NCBI GenBank assembly: GCA_964651475.1
Contig: CAZYXV010000028.1
Span: 1 to 45,545, forward strand
Reading direction: 5' to 3'
DNA length: 45,545 nucleotides
DNA from: JBGSMF01 sp964651475
GTDB taxonomy: Bacteria; Chloroflexota; Anaerolineae; Fen-1058
Position 1 is the first letter of the stretch. Each line of letters begins with the position of its first letter. The notes below the pieces were generated by a model, which saw nothing but the letters and a program-made list of their open reading frames with translations, had not been told where the DNA came from and searched no databases. Made by a program: the position numbers and the translations under genes. Positions 8,781 to 15,890 of this stretch are shown here, in pieces.

Positions 8781-10010
8781 ATGATGCACAATACCTCGAA
8801 CGTTTACGTTTCACGTTTGATTTGTTACGTGTTGCTTATTGCTTGTTGTGTGGCGTTAGGCGCTTGCGCTTCCGGGGGCATGGGGTCTGGCGGACAGCCA
8901 ACGGCAACGTCCCTCCCGGCCGTGAAAGCCAGCAGCAACGTGGAAGCCGAAGCCATCGTAGTGCCGGTGCGCTGGGCTGGGCTGAGCTTCCAAAGGGGCG
9001 GGCGGGCAGTGGCCGTCAATGTGCAAGAAGGCAGCGCGGTCAAAGCCGGCGACGTGCTGGTGCTGCTCGACGACACGGACGCCAAACTGGCGGTTGCGCA
9101 GGCAGAAGCGGCGCTGGCGCAGGCACAGGCGCAACTGGCGCAGCTCAAGGCCGGCCCGCAGCCGGCGCAGGTGGCCGTGGCCGAGCAGGCCGTTCGAGAA
9201 GCTGGCGCGGCAGTGCAGGGCGCGTTGGCGCAACTGGCCCAGTTGCAGACCGGCGCGCGCGCTGCAGACATCGCCGCCGCCGAAGCTGCGCTGACCCAGG
9301 CCCAGACTCTACAAAAGGACCTTCAAGAGGGCTATGACCAACTCATCAAGGTGATTGAGAAATATGGCGCAGGCGGAGGGCCGGTGGAAGAGCAGACCCG
9401 CGCCGCGCTGGAAGCCGCCAGGCTGGCCACCGTCGCCGCGCAAAAACGCCTTGATCAAGTCAAGGCCGGCGCCACCAGGAGCGAATTGGACGGCGCGCGC
9501 GCCGAGGTGGCCGCTGCGCAAGCGCGCCAGGCCAGGGCGCAGGCTCAACTGGATTTGCTCAACACCGGCGCAACACCCGAAGACATCGCCGTGGCCCAGG
9601 CGGGTGTGGATCAAGCTCAAGTGGCTGTCGAGATAGCCAGGGCCCAGTTAACCAAGCTGCAGCTCGTCGCGCCCTTCGATGGCGCCGTCGCTTCGCTCGA
9701 CGTCAAGCTGGGTGAACTGGTCACGCCGGGCAAGCTCGTCATGCGCCTGGCCGATCTTTCCGCCTGGCAAATTGAGACGGACGACCTGACAGAGTTGGAC
9801 ATCATTCACGTCCGCGAGGGCGCTCCCGCCGTCATCACGTTCGACGCGATTCCCGACCTGGAACTGTCCGGCAAAGTGGTGCGCATCAAGGCGCTGGGAG
9901 AAAACAAGCGGGGCGATATTACGTACACCGTCATTATTCAGCCCGAACGCCAGGACGAGCGCCTACGCTGGAACATGACGGCTTCGGTGTCCATCGAGCC
10001 TGAAAAGTAG
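8781..10010 (+). CDS. HlyD-like membrane fusion lipoprotein (copy 2)
   Basis: A 409-residue paralogue of the preceding protein, starting 1 nt after its stop; the two are clearly a tandem duplication. It has the same order: signal peptide with lipobox LGAC, lipoyl half (LVLLDDTDAKLAVAQAEAAL), coiled-coil hairpin, second lipoyl half (APFDGAVASLDVKLGELV) and beta-barrel. The coiled coil is about 15 residues longer, with an insertion near GGGPVEEQTRAAL. Two non-identical adaptors suggest a hetero-oligomeric exporter or division of labour (inference). The N-terminal signal peptide is encoded by degenerate heptamers (about 8800-8850, units such as ACGTTTC, ACGTTTG, ACGTGTT, GCTTATT). GGAG precedes the ATG inside the upstream gene end. 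Confidence 0.9.
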   Translation: MMHNTSNVYVSRLICYVLLIACCVALGACASGGMGSGGQPTATSLPAVKASSNVEAEAIVVPVRWAGLSFQRGGRAVAVNVQEGSAVKAGDVLVLLDDTDAKLAVAQAEAALAQAQAQLAQLKAGPQPAQVAVAEQAVREAGAAVQGALAQLAQLQTGARAADIAAAEAALTQAQTLQKDLQEGYDQLIKVIEKYGAGGGPVEEQTRAALEAARLATVAAQKRLDQVKAGATRSELDGARAEVAAAQARQARAQAQLDLLNTGATPEDIAVAQAGVDQAQVAVEIARAQLTKLQLVAPFDGAVASLDVKLGELVTPGKLVMRLADLSAWQIETDDLTELDIIHVREGAPAVITFDAIPDLELSGKVVRIKALGENKRGDITYTVIIQPERQDERLRWNMTASVSIEPEK

Positions 10011-10030
10011 ATAGAATTTCGCCGAAAAAA

Positions 10031-10055
10031 GCCGGGATTCTACGAGAATCCCGGC
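10031..10055. terminator. Bidirectional rho-independent terminator
   Basis: A perfect 10-bp stem (GCCGGGATTC / GAATCCCGGC) closes a TACGA loop. A TTTT run follows on the + strand and an A6 run (10025-10030) gives U6 on the - strand. It lies between the convergent gene ends at 10010 (+) and 10062 (-). Confidence 0.9.
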
Positions 10056-10061
10056 TTTTGA

Positions 10062-10232
10062 TTACTTGTTCGGCTTGTCTCTTTGCTCTTTTGTCCCTTT
10101 ATCTCCGGCGTCTTTAATCCGCCTCACACTGTTACTGCGGCACTTGGGGCACATCCGCTCGGCATCGGCGTCGAACACGCCGCGCCACTCGTGTCCACAT
10201 CTCAAACATTTGAAACTAGATGGCTCTGGCAT
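10062..10232 (-). CDS. Small zinc-ribbon protein
   Basis: A 56-residue protein with one CxxC...CxxC zinc ribbon (CLRCGHEW, then CPKCRS), as in small rubredoxin-like or FmdB-type regulatory proteins. The ATG at 10232 has AGGGA 7-8 nt upstream and is preferred to an in-frame start at 10259. It sits 23 nt after the SRPBCC-PDZ-DinB gene on the same strand and is probably co-transcribed with it. The lysine-rich tail (GDKGTKEQRDKPNK) is encoded by the same degenerate GACAAGG-type repeat that fills intergenic spaces elsewhere in the window, so the tail is likely repeat-derived. The zinc-binding role is inferred from the four Cys; no specific function can be assigned. Confidence 0.75.
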   Translation of the reverse strand: MPEPSSFKCLRCGHEWRGVFDADAERMCPKCRSNSVRRIKDAGDKGTKEQRDKPNK

Positions 10233-10255
10233 AGAGATGTCCCTGCTGATATGTT

Positions 10256-11422
10256 TCACGCAACGGCCTGGATCGTTTTGCGGACCTGCTCAATGTGCGT
10301 ATTCACGTGGAACGCAAAATCCAGCAGCATGTGCGCAATGCGGCGATAGCGCCCTTTATAGGCGCGATGTTCGGGCGTGAGCGCTGCCACGAACGCGCGC
10401 GACTCGGCCATATTCAGTTCCAGCCGGTTTAGCAAATCGTGCAGGGTGGGCGCGGTGCTCAACACGCCGGCGAATTGCTCCGGCAGTTTCGCCTCAATCC
10501 ACTCTGGCTCTTGGCCGAGCAACACCTCCGCCGCCCACGATTGATACGCCGGCTCGCAGACGCACAGGTGCGTGATGATGTGCTTGACCGACCATTCGCC
10601 CTCGGCGGGGGAAAGGCTGGCCTGCTCCTCGGTGAGCACGGCGACGGCGGTTCGCAGCGCGGCGATGGATTGCTCGTGCACCTGGCGCGCCTGCTCGACG
10701 ACGGCGGCGGGATCGTCGGGAATCTGCGGCGTGGGGCGCGCGGTCAGTTCGATGGTGGTGCTGCTGCGTTTGCCATCGCGCACGTAAACGGCCTTGATGC
10801 GCTGCCCGGCGCGGCACCGCTGAAAAATACTCAAAAGATCGTCTTCGTCGCGCACCTTGTGGCCGTCCAGGCTGACGACCACGTCGCCTTTTTGCAGCCC
10901 GGCGGCGCTGGCGGGCGCATCCGGCATAACGTCTGTGAGCAGCGCCCCTTGTCTGCCTTGGGTAGTTTCAAAACCCAGCCCGATGCGGGGGCGTTGCGCT
11001 TCGCGCAAGTCAATGCCGGTTTCCAGAACAGACTTGAGATTGTCCAGCCCCTTGGTCCAGCCCTCCTCGGATTCTTGGGCGCGCCCGGCCCACTTTTTGC
11101 CGGTCCCGAACCCAGAGTGGGTGAGCGTGACTTTGGTTCCACCCTCCACGGGCTTGAGCGTGAACTTGACCTGCGTCTCGCCCGGCTCGTAGGTGCTCAG
11201 CCACGTGTAGCTGAGCGTGCGCGGCGGCGTTAAAGCAGTGAACGCGCCAAATATATTGTAGCCGCTGTTCCATCGCAAGCGGATAAAGCCGTCTTTGCGC
11301 GGCTCGGCATACGCTTCGTGGCAAAGCCAGCCGCGCATATCGAATGCCTGCGTCAGCGCCTCAAAGATCCTCTCCGGCGGCGCCTGAATCACACGCACTA
11401 CTCGAACATCTGTCGTTTTCAT
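10256..11422 (-). CDS. SRPBCC (AHSA1-like) - PDZ - DinB triple-domain protein
   Basis: A 388-residue protein with three recognisable parts. Residues 1 to about 138 are an SRPBCC/AHSA1-like ligand-binding fold (IQAPPERIFEALT start, VTLTHSGFG and WTKGLDNLKSVLE helix end). Residues about 145-232 are a PDZ domain (GALLTDVMPDAPASAAGLQKGD, VVSLDGHKV). Residues about 238-388 are a DinB-like four-helix bundle with HIITHLCVCE and HVNTHIEQV, whose His residues could form the family's metal site. The ATG at 11422 follows AAGGAG with a 6-nt gap, better than 11440. The fusion is unusual. No pathway can be named; binding of a small hydrophobic ligand plus a peptide is a possible inference. Confidence 0.85.
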   Translation of the reverse strand: MKTTDVRVVRVIQAPPERIFEALTQAFDMRGWLCHEAYAEPRKDGFIRLRWNSGYNIFGAFTALTPPRTLSYTWLSTYEPGETQVKFTLKPVEGGTKVTLTHSGFGTGKKWAGRAQESEEGWTKGLDNLKSVLETGIDLREAQRPRIGLGFETTQGRQGALLTDVMPDAPASAAGLQKGDVVVSLDGHKVRDEDDLLSIFQRCRAGQRIKAVYVRDGKRSSTTIELTARPTPQIPDDPAAVVEQARQVHEQSIAALRTAVAVLTEEQASLSPAEGEWSVKHIITHLCVCEPAYQSWAAEVLLGQEPEWIEAKLPEQFAGVLSTAPTLHDLLNRLELNMAESRAFVAALTPEHRAYKGRYRRIAHMLLDFAFHVNTHIEQVRKTIQAVA

Positions 11423-11446
11423 AGAATCTCCTTTTTGCAATTTTCA

Positions 11447-11484
11447 CCGCCGAGATGCGGGCGTCAATCTCGCGCTCTCGGCGG
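11447..11484. repeat. Inverted repeat, CACCGCCGAGA family
   Basis: A 9-bp stem (CCGCCGAGA / TCTCGGCGG) lies between the lipoprotein stop (11522) and the next start (11422). Its left part, CACCGCCGAGATGCGG, matches the repeat units at 15728 and 15819. It could act as a partial terminator between the two - strand genes, but there is no U-run. Confidence 0.55.
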
Positions 11485-11521
11485 CTAATTTTCACAGATC
11501 AAATACCGGCAGGGGCGCGGC

Positions 11522-12658
11522 CTATCGCCGGCAACTGGAAGGTGATACGTAAACCGACTTGGTGGACGCGTCACAGATGATGGTGCATCGCCCGCCCGCC
11601 GGCAGGTTGATTTGGTAGCTCAGGTCCACCTCGCCTATATCCACCGCCAGGTGCGCGCCATACAGGCCGGGCGGCAGCCATTGGGAAGCGGAGCTGTTTC
11701 CCTCGGCTCGGATGACGGCTTCTTTCTGTCCCCACAGGTTGGCCTGGCACGCCCCTGGAAATGAGTTGCTGACGATTATCAATCCGTTGCCCGTTCCCCC
11801 GCTGCCTCCACCGCCGGATGGAGCCGTTGTGGCGGTGGGTTGCTCGCTGCCGCCCTGAGCGGGCGCAGCGCCCCATTCTTCTTTGGCTTTTTCTGGGGCG
11901 AGGACCGAAAACGCCGTAAAGTCCACCTCTGCCGAATCGGCGCTTCCGCTCCCGGCGTACAGTCCCACCATGCCGCTGGCGATAGAATCATCCTCGATGG
12001 TTTTGACCAGAAAGCCATTGATGTAAAGCGAGAGCTGCGACCCTTCGGCCAGCACGCCCAGCGCGTTTTTAACCTTGCCTTTCTTGACGTATTGCGAGGC
12101 CGTCGTCTTTATGGGAGTAGTGTCGGCCCACTCGCCATCAACGAGTTTATCCAGGTAATACTTGCCTTCGGTGGTCACGCCGAATAAATAGTAGCTGCGA
12201 GCATCTTGCGCGCCGCTGATGCGAAAGATGATGCCGTATTCGGCAAAGCTGCTTTGCGCCTGCGCCTCAATCTCGGCGGCAAAATCGTCGTACTCGCCGT
12301 CCGGCCAGTTCAGCCCCAGCCATTGTGTCTTGTTAATGATGAACGTAAACTTGTTGGAAGACCAGGCGCGCTCCACGCTTTCGCCGGCTTCGAAGGACCA
12401 GCCCTGATCTTCGGCAGCCTCTTGTGAGCTAAAATCCTGGGTGAGCCATACGCCCTCCGGCAGCGGCGTAGCGGTTGGGGGGCGGGTTGCGGTTGGGCGG
12501 CGAGTTGGGGCGGGCGTATGGGTAGGAGGGATAGGAGTGGGCGTATCCGCTGCCTGTGTGGGTGGAACAAGGGTTGGCGTGCCCGTGCTGCTGGAGCAGG
12601 CCAGCCCGGCGATCACTAGCACAATCAAGATAATTGCGAGTGTCCGCGACGGGAACAT
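11522..12658 (-). CDS. Lipoprotein with LamG-like (3-keto-disaccharide hydrolase-type) domain
   Basis: A 378-residue exported protein. The signal peptide ends in a lipobox (LAC) near residue 20. A long Thr/Pro linker follows (about 25-68, PTPIPPTHTPAPTRRP style, typical of Chloroflexota surface lipoproteins). Then comes a concanavalin-like beta-sandwich (about 70-260) with the order seen in DUF1080/3KDH-type domains (LTQDFSS, YGIIFRISG, YYLFGVTTEGKYYL, LYINGFLV, GMVGLYAGS). A Gly/Ser/Thr linker follows, and a small C-terminal beta domain with two Cys pairs. Catalytic residues are not evident, so it may only bind a ligand. AAGGAGAGG precedes the ATG. Confidence 0.82.
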   Translation of the reverse strand: MFPSRTLAIILIVLVIAGLACSSSTGTPTLVPPTQAADTPTPIPPTHTPAPTRRPTATRPPTATPLPEGVWLTQDFSSQEAAEDQGWSFEAGESVERAWSSNKFTFIINKTQWLGLNWPDGEYDDFAAEIEAQAQSSFAEYGIIFRISGAQDARSYYLFGVTTEGKYYLDKLVDGEWADTTPIKTTASQYVKKGKVKNALGVLAEGSQLSLYINGFLVKTIEDDSIASGMVGLYAGSGSADSAEVDFTAFSVLAPEKAKEEWGAAPAQGGSEQPTATTAPSGGGGSGGTGNGLIIVSNSFPGACQANLWGQKEAVIRAEGNSSASQWLPPGLYGAHLAVDIGEVDLSYQINLPAGGRCTIICDASTKSVYVSPSSCRR

Positions 12659-12706
12659 ATTCCTCTCCTTTCTTTCTTTGGGATGGATAAAGAAGACGAG
12701 AGTTCA

Positions 12707-12799
12707 CTAGCAGCCTGTCGGAGAGCAGGCTGGCATCCCTATGCCAGCCCCGCCAACGCATAGGGAAGGGATGCGTCGGCCGCTCCGACAAGCTGCTAG
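12707..12799. repeat. 93-bp palindromic intergenic element
   Basis: Outer arms of 17 bp run from CTAGCAGCCTGTCGGAG to its near-perfect complement at 12783-12799 (one mismatch). Inside are a perfect hairpin at 12728-12749 (GGCTGGCAT, loop CCCT, ATGCCAGCC) and a smaller one at 12757-12775. The 9-bp hairpin recurs exactly, in inverse orientation, at 38594-38615. This is a REP/MITE-like element without coding capacity. Confidence 0.8.
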
Positions 12800-12859
12800 A
12801 ACCAGGTTAATGTACGTACAATGTATTGTAATACGCTTCCACCTGGCGCGCAAGGCGCA

Positions 12860-15268
12860 TCAACTCAATGCCTTGCGCGTGTGTTCGATTTCCTCTTCCG
12901 TCACCGTTTGGCGGAGGTGTTCCATCTCTTTCATCACCAGCGCAAACTTGGCGCCCTCCGCGGCGCTGATCCATTCGAGCTGCAATCGCTCCGGGCGGAT
13001 GCCCTTGCGCTCCAGTTTATCCCACAGCCGGTCCACGCGCTTTTGCGTCCAGCGATTGGCGTTGATGTAGTGGCAATCGGCGTAATGGCAGCCCGACACC
13101 AGCACTACCGGCGCGCCCAGTTGAAACGCGCGAATGACAAAATCCTCGTCCACGCGCCCGCTGCACATGGTGCGGATGATGCGCGCGTTCGGCGGATATT
13201 GCATCCGGCTGACGCCGGCGTAATCGGCCCCGGCATACGAGCACCAGTTGCACGCGAACGTTACGATTTTATTTTGCGGGTCGTCGGCCAGGGCCGCTTC
13301 AACCTGCGCCGTCATGGCCGCGTCGGGAAAGTGGCGCATGGTGATGGCGTCAAAGCGGCACTCGGCGGCGCACGTGCCGCAGCCGGCGCACTTGGCCTCC
13401 AGCACTTGCGCGATGGCTTTGGTCTTGGCGTCGGCCAAAATCGCGCCATAAGGGCAGACCTGGGCGCACAGGCCGCAGCCCTTGCACGCTTCGCGGTCCA
13501 CAAAGGCCGTAATGGCCTCCACGTGCAGCCGCTCGGCGTTGAGCACAATTTGCGCGCGGGCGGCGGCGGCGCTGGCCTGCGTCACACTGTCTTTAATATC
13601 CTTTGGCCCTTCGGCGCAGCCGGCCAGATACACGCCGCGCGTGGGCGTGTCTACCGGCTTGAGCTTGGGGTGCGATTCGAGCAAAAAGCCCTCGTCGGTC
13701 TGTGAGAGTGTGAGCAGGTGCTTGATGCGCGCCTGCTCTTCCGGCGGAATAAACCCGATGGACAGCACGACCATGTCCAATTCGTGCTCTTCCAATTGGC
13801 CGGAGGTGGTATTCTCGACGGTCAGCCACAAATTGCCTGTAGCAGGGTCCTCGACCACTTCGCCGGGAAAGCCGCGAATGTACTTGACGCCGGCTTCTTT
13901 GCTGCGGCGGTACAGGTCTTCAAAGCCTTTGCCAAAGGCGCGGATGTCCATGTAGAACACGCTCACGTCGCTTTCTGGATAATGGTCTTTGAGGAGCAAG
14001 CTGTCTTTGACCGTGTTCATGCAGCAGATGTTTGAGCAATACGGTCGGCCGCGCGAAATGTCGCCGTCGGGTGAAACGGTGCGCGAGCCGACGCACTGGA
14101 TAAATCCGATGCGCCTGGGCGTGCGGCGGTCGCTGGGGCGGACAAAGTGCCCGCCCGTTGGCCCGCCCGCGTCAATCAATCGCTCGAACTCCATGCTCGT
14201 GACGACATTGGCATGGCGCGTGTAACCGTATTCGTCCAGCGCGGTTGGATCGTATACGTCCAGGCCGGTCGCCACGATGATCGCCCCCACGTTCAGGTCA
14301 ATGAGTTGATCCTGCTGGTCAAAGTCAATGCACTTTTTGTCGCACACCTCGCGGCACTTGCCGCACGCAATCGGCACATCGCCCATGCAGTGAGCGTGAT
14401 CAATCAGGTAAGCCGACGGCACGGCCTGTGGAAACGGGATGTGGATGGCCTTGCGGCTGCCCAGCCCAATTTCAAATTCGTTCGGCACGACGACGGGGCA
14501 GACCTTGGCGCATTCGCCGCAGGCCGTGCAGGCCGTCTCGTCCACGTAACGCGCGCGCTTGCGCACGCGCACGCTGAAATTGCCCACGTAGCCTCTGACG
14601 TCTTCGACCTCGCTGTAAGCCAGGAGCTTGATCTTGGGATGCCGACCGGCATCCATCATTTTTGGCCCCAAGATTCATATACTACAGTCCATCGTCGGAA
14701 AGGTCTTGTCGAGCTGCGCCATCTTGCCGCCGATGGAGGCCTGCCGCTCGACCAGATACACGTGGTGGCCCGCGTCGGCCAGGTCGAGCGCGGCCTGGAT
14801 GCCGGCAATGCCGCCGCCGATGACGAGCGCGGCCCTGGTGACGGGCACCTCGATTTCGCGCTGCGTCCTCAGGTGGCGCGCGCGCGCCACGGCCATCGTC
14901 ACCGTGTCGGCCGCCTTGCGCGTTGCGCCGGCCGGATCGTTCTGATGCACCCACGAGCAGTGTTCGCGGATGTTGGCCATGTCCAGCAGGTACGGGTTGA
15001 GTCCGGCCTGCGCCAGGCACGCGCGGAAGGTCGGCTCGTGCAGGCGCGGCGAGCACGACGCCACCACCACCCGCGTCAGGTTGTGCTCGGCGATGGCCCG
15101 CTTGATTTCCTGCTGGCCCGGGTCGCTGCACGTGTAGCGATTGAGCATCGCCACGGCCACGTCGGGCAACGTGCTCGCGTGCTGCCGTACCGCTTCGCAA
15201 TCCACTGTGCCGGCAATGTTGCGCCCGCACTCACACACAAAAACGCCAATTCGTAAATCTTGACTCAT
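12860..15268 (-). CDS. hdrA: Selenocysteine-containing HdrA-FlpD fusion (in-frame TGA)
   Basis: Reads as one 802-residue protein if TGA at 14675-14677 is decoded as Sec198. The open stretches on either side are in the same frame and together make a full HdrA: N-terminal domain (IGVFVCECGRNIAG), FAD-binding GGGIAG and LVERQASIGGKMAQL, the cluster motif DCSI-Sec-ILGPKM, then a ferredoxin region (CTACGECAKVCP; CMGDVPIACGKCREVC). Two more [4Fe-4S] sites follow (CKGCGLCAQVCP; CAGCGTCAAEC), then a C-terminal FlpD/MvhD domain (FACNWCSY; GCHYADCHY). HdrA is a known selenoprotein family. In HdrA complexes its FAD splits electron pairs between ferredoxin and a heterodisulfide or thiol acceptor. GGAG 6 nt before the ATG at 15268 sets the start. 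A sequencing error at the TGA is the main alternative. Confidence 0.9.
14631..14674 (-). promoter_or_regulatory. Putative bacterial SECIS element of hdrA
   Basis: It begins with the first base after the in-frame UGA. Lower stem AUCUUG / CAAGAU (14674-14669 with 14636-14631), then a one-sided 14-nt bulge (14668-14655). The upper stem is a perfect 7 bp, GGAUGCC / GGCAUCC (14654-14648 with 14643-14637), closing a GGUC tetraloop (14647-14644). The loop starts 27 nt after UGA. Known bSECIS elements have a short upper stem with a G-rich apical loop roughly 16-37 nt from UGA, so the fit is good. The whole hairpin is coding sequence. Confidence 0.82.
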
Positions 15269-15284
15269 ATCTTGCTCCATTTTC

Positions 15285-15312
15285 CACCGCAGAGACGCGG
15301 AGAACGCAGAGG
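15285..15312. repeat. Single arm of the CGCAGAGACGCGGAG repeat
   Basis: CACCGCAGAGACGCGGAG followed by AACGCAGAGG, in the spacer between the GxxExxY gene and hdrA. It is in the same orientation as the left arms of the two units at 15728-15887, so the GxxExxY gene is bracketed by this repeat family. Confidence 0.75.
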
Positions 15313-15321
15313 GTAAAATGT

Positions 15322-15705
15322 TTATTCTTCCAAACCCAAAACCATCCTTTTTATACCGCGCTTCAACACGGGGACGTTAAAGTTGATCAACAATCCCGCT
15401 TTCCAGCCGCCCAGCCGCATGTACGTCAATAGTTGAGCTTCGTGAATCGGAAGGAGTGTCTCAACTGCTTTTACTTCTACTACTACCATGTCGGCTACTA
15501 ATAGGTCGAGGCGGTAGCCGCAATCCAGTTGCACGCCCTTGTATTCAAGCGGTAATGACTTTTGCCGTTCAAATGAGGTTTGCCTGAGCGCCAATTCCCG
15601 GCACAGGCACTCTTCGTAAGCCGATTCGAGAAGACCGGGACCCAGGGCCTTGTGAACCTCAATCGCCGCGCCGATAATGATTTCCGTGATTTCGTTGACT
15701 TTCAT
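15322..15705 (-). CDS. GxxExxY family protein
   Basis: A 127-residue protein with the family's defining signature near the N-terminus, GPGLLESAYEECL, followed by LEYKGVQLDCGYRLDLLVADMVVVEVKAVE and LLTYMRLGGWKAGLLINFNV. The D...VEVKA pattern looks like a PD-(D/E)xK nuclease core, and members have been proposed as such, but activity is unproven. It lies between the acyl-CoA dehydrogenase and hdrA, bracketed by CGCAGAGACGC-type repeats on both sides, and looks like cargo inserted into the operon. The ATG at 15705 is the family's usual start; only a weak GGGGGAA lies upstream. There is no reason to link it to the redox pathway. Confidence 0.88.
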   Translation of the reverse strand: MKVNEITEIIIGAAIEVHKALGPGLLESAYEECLCRELALRQTSFERQKSLPLEYKGVQLDCGYRLDLLVADMVVVEVKAVETLLPIHEAQLLTYMRLGGWKAGLLINFNVPVLKRGIKRMVLGLEE

Positions 15706-15727
15706 TTTTTGTGTATTCCCCCCTTTG

Positions 15728-15887
15728 CACCGCCGAGACGCGGAGAGCACAGAGTTTTTTAATTCCTCCGCGTCCTCTGCGTCTCTGCGGTGAACCTGAA
15801 ATCGCCGGGGGCGCTTTGCACCGCCGAGACGCGAAGATCGCAGAGTTTATTTTAATTCCTCCACGTCCTCTGCGTCTCTCTGCGGTG
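15728..15887. repeat. Two tandem copies of a palindromic GCAGAGACGC repeat
   Basis: Unit 1 (15728-15792) and unit 2 (15819-15887) each run from CACCGCCGAGACGCG to CTGCGTCTCTGCGGTG (unit 2 has an extra CT in its right arm). Each forms a long imperfect hairpin with an AT-rich centre, TTTTTTAATTCC or TTTATTTTAATTCC. Unit 2 ends 3 nt before the acyl-CoA dehydrogenase stop codon (15891-15893). Both are in the mRNA between that gene and the GxxExxY gene. Confidence 0.85.
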
Positions 15888-15890
15888 AAT

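Noticed and set aside
12860..14671. A separate 603-residue gene starting at TTG, distinct from the upstream HdrA fragment
   Set aside because: It is in the same frame as the upstream fragment, separated by one TGA, and lacks the FAD-binding half. The join reconstructs a normal HdrA and a SECIS-like hairpin follows the TGA, so one selenoprotein gene is the better reading.
14147..15256. Long + strand open frame (369 codons) opposite hdrA
   Set aside because: A shadow of the GC-rich - strand gene: no ribosome site, no domain, and composition typical of antisense frames.
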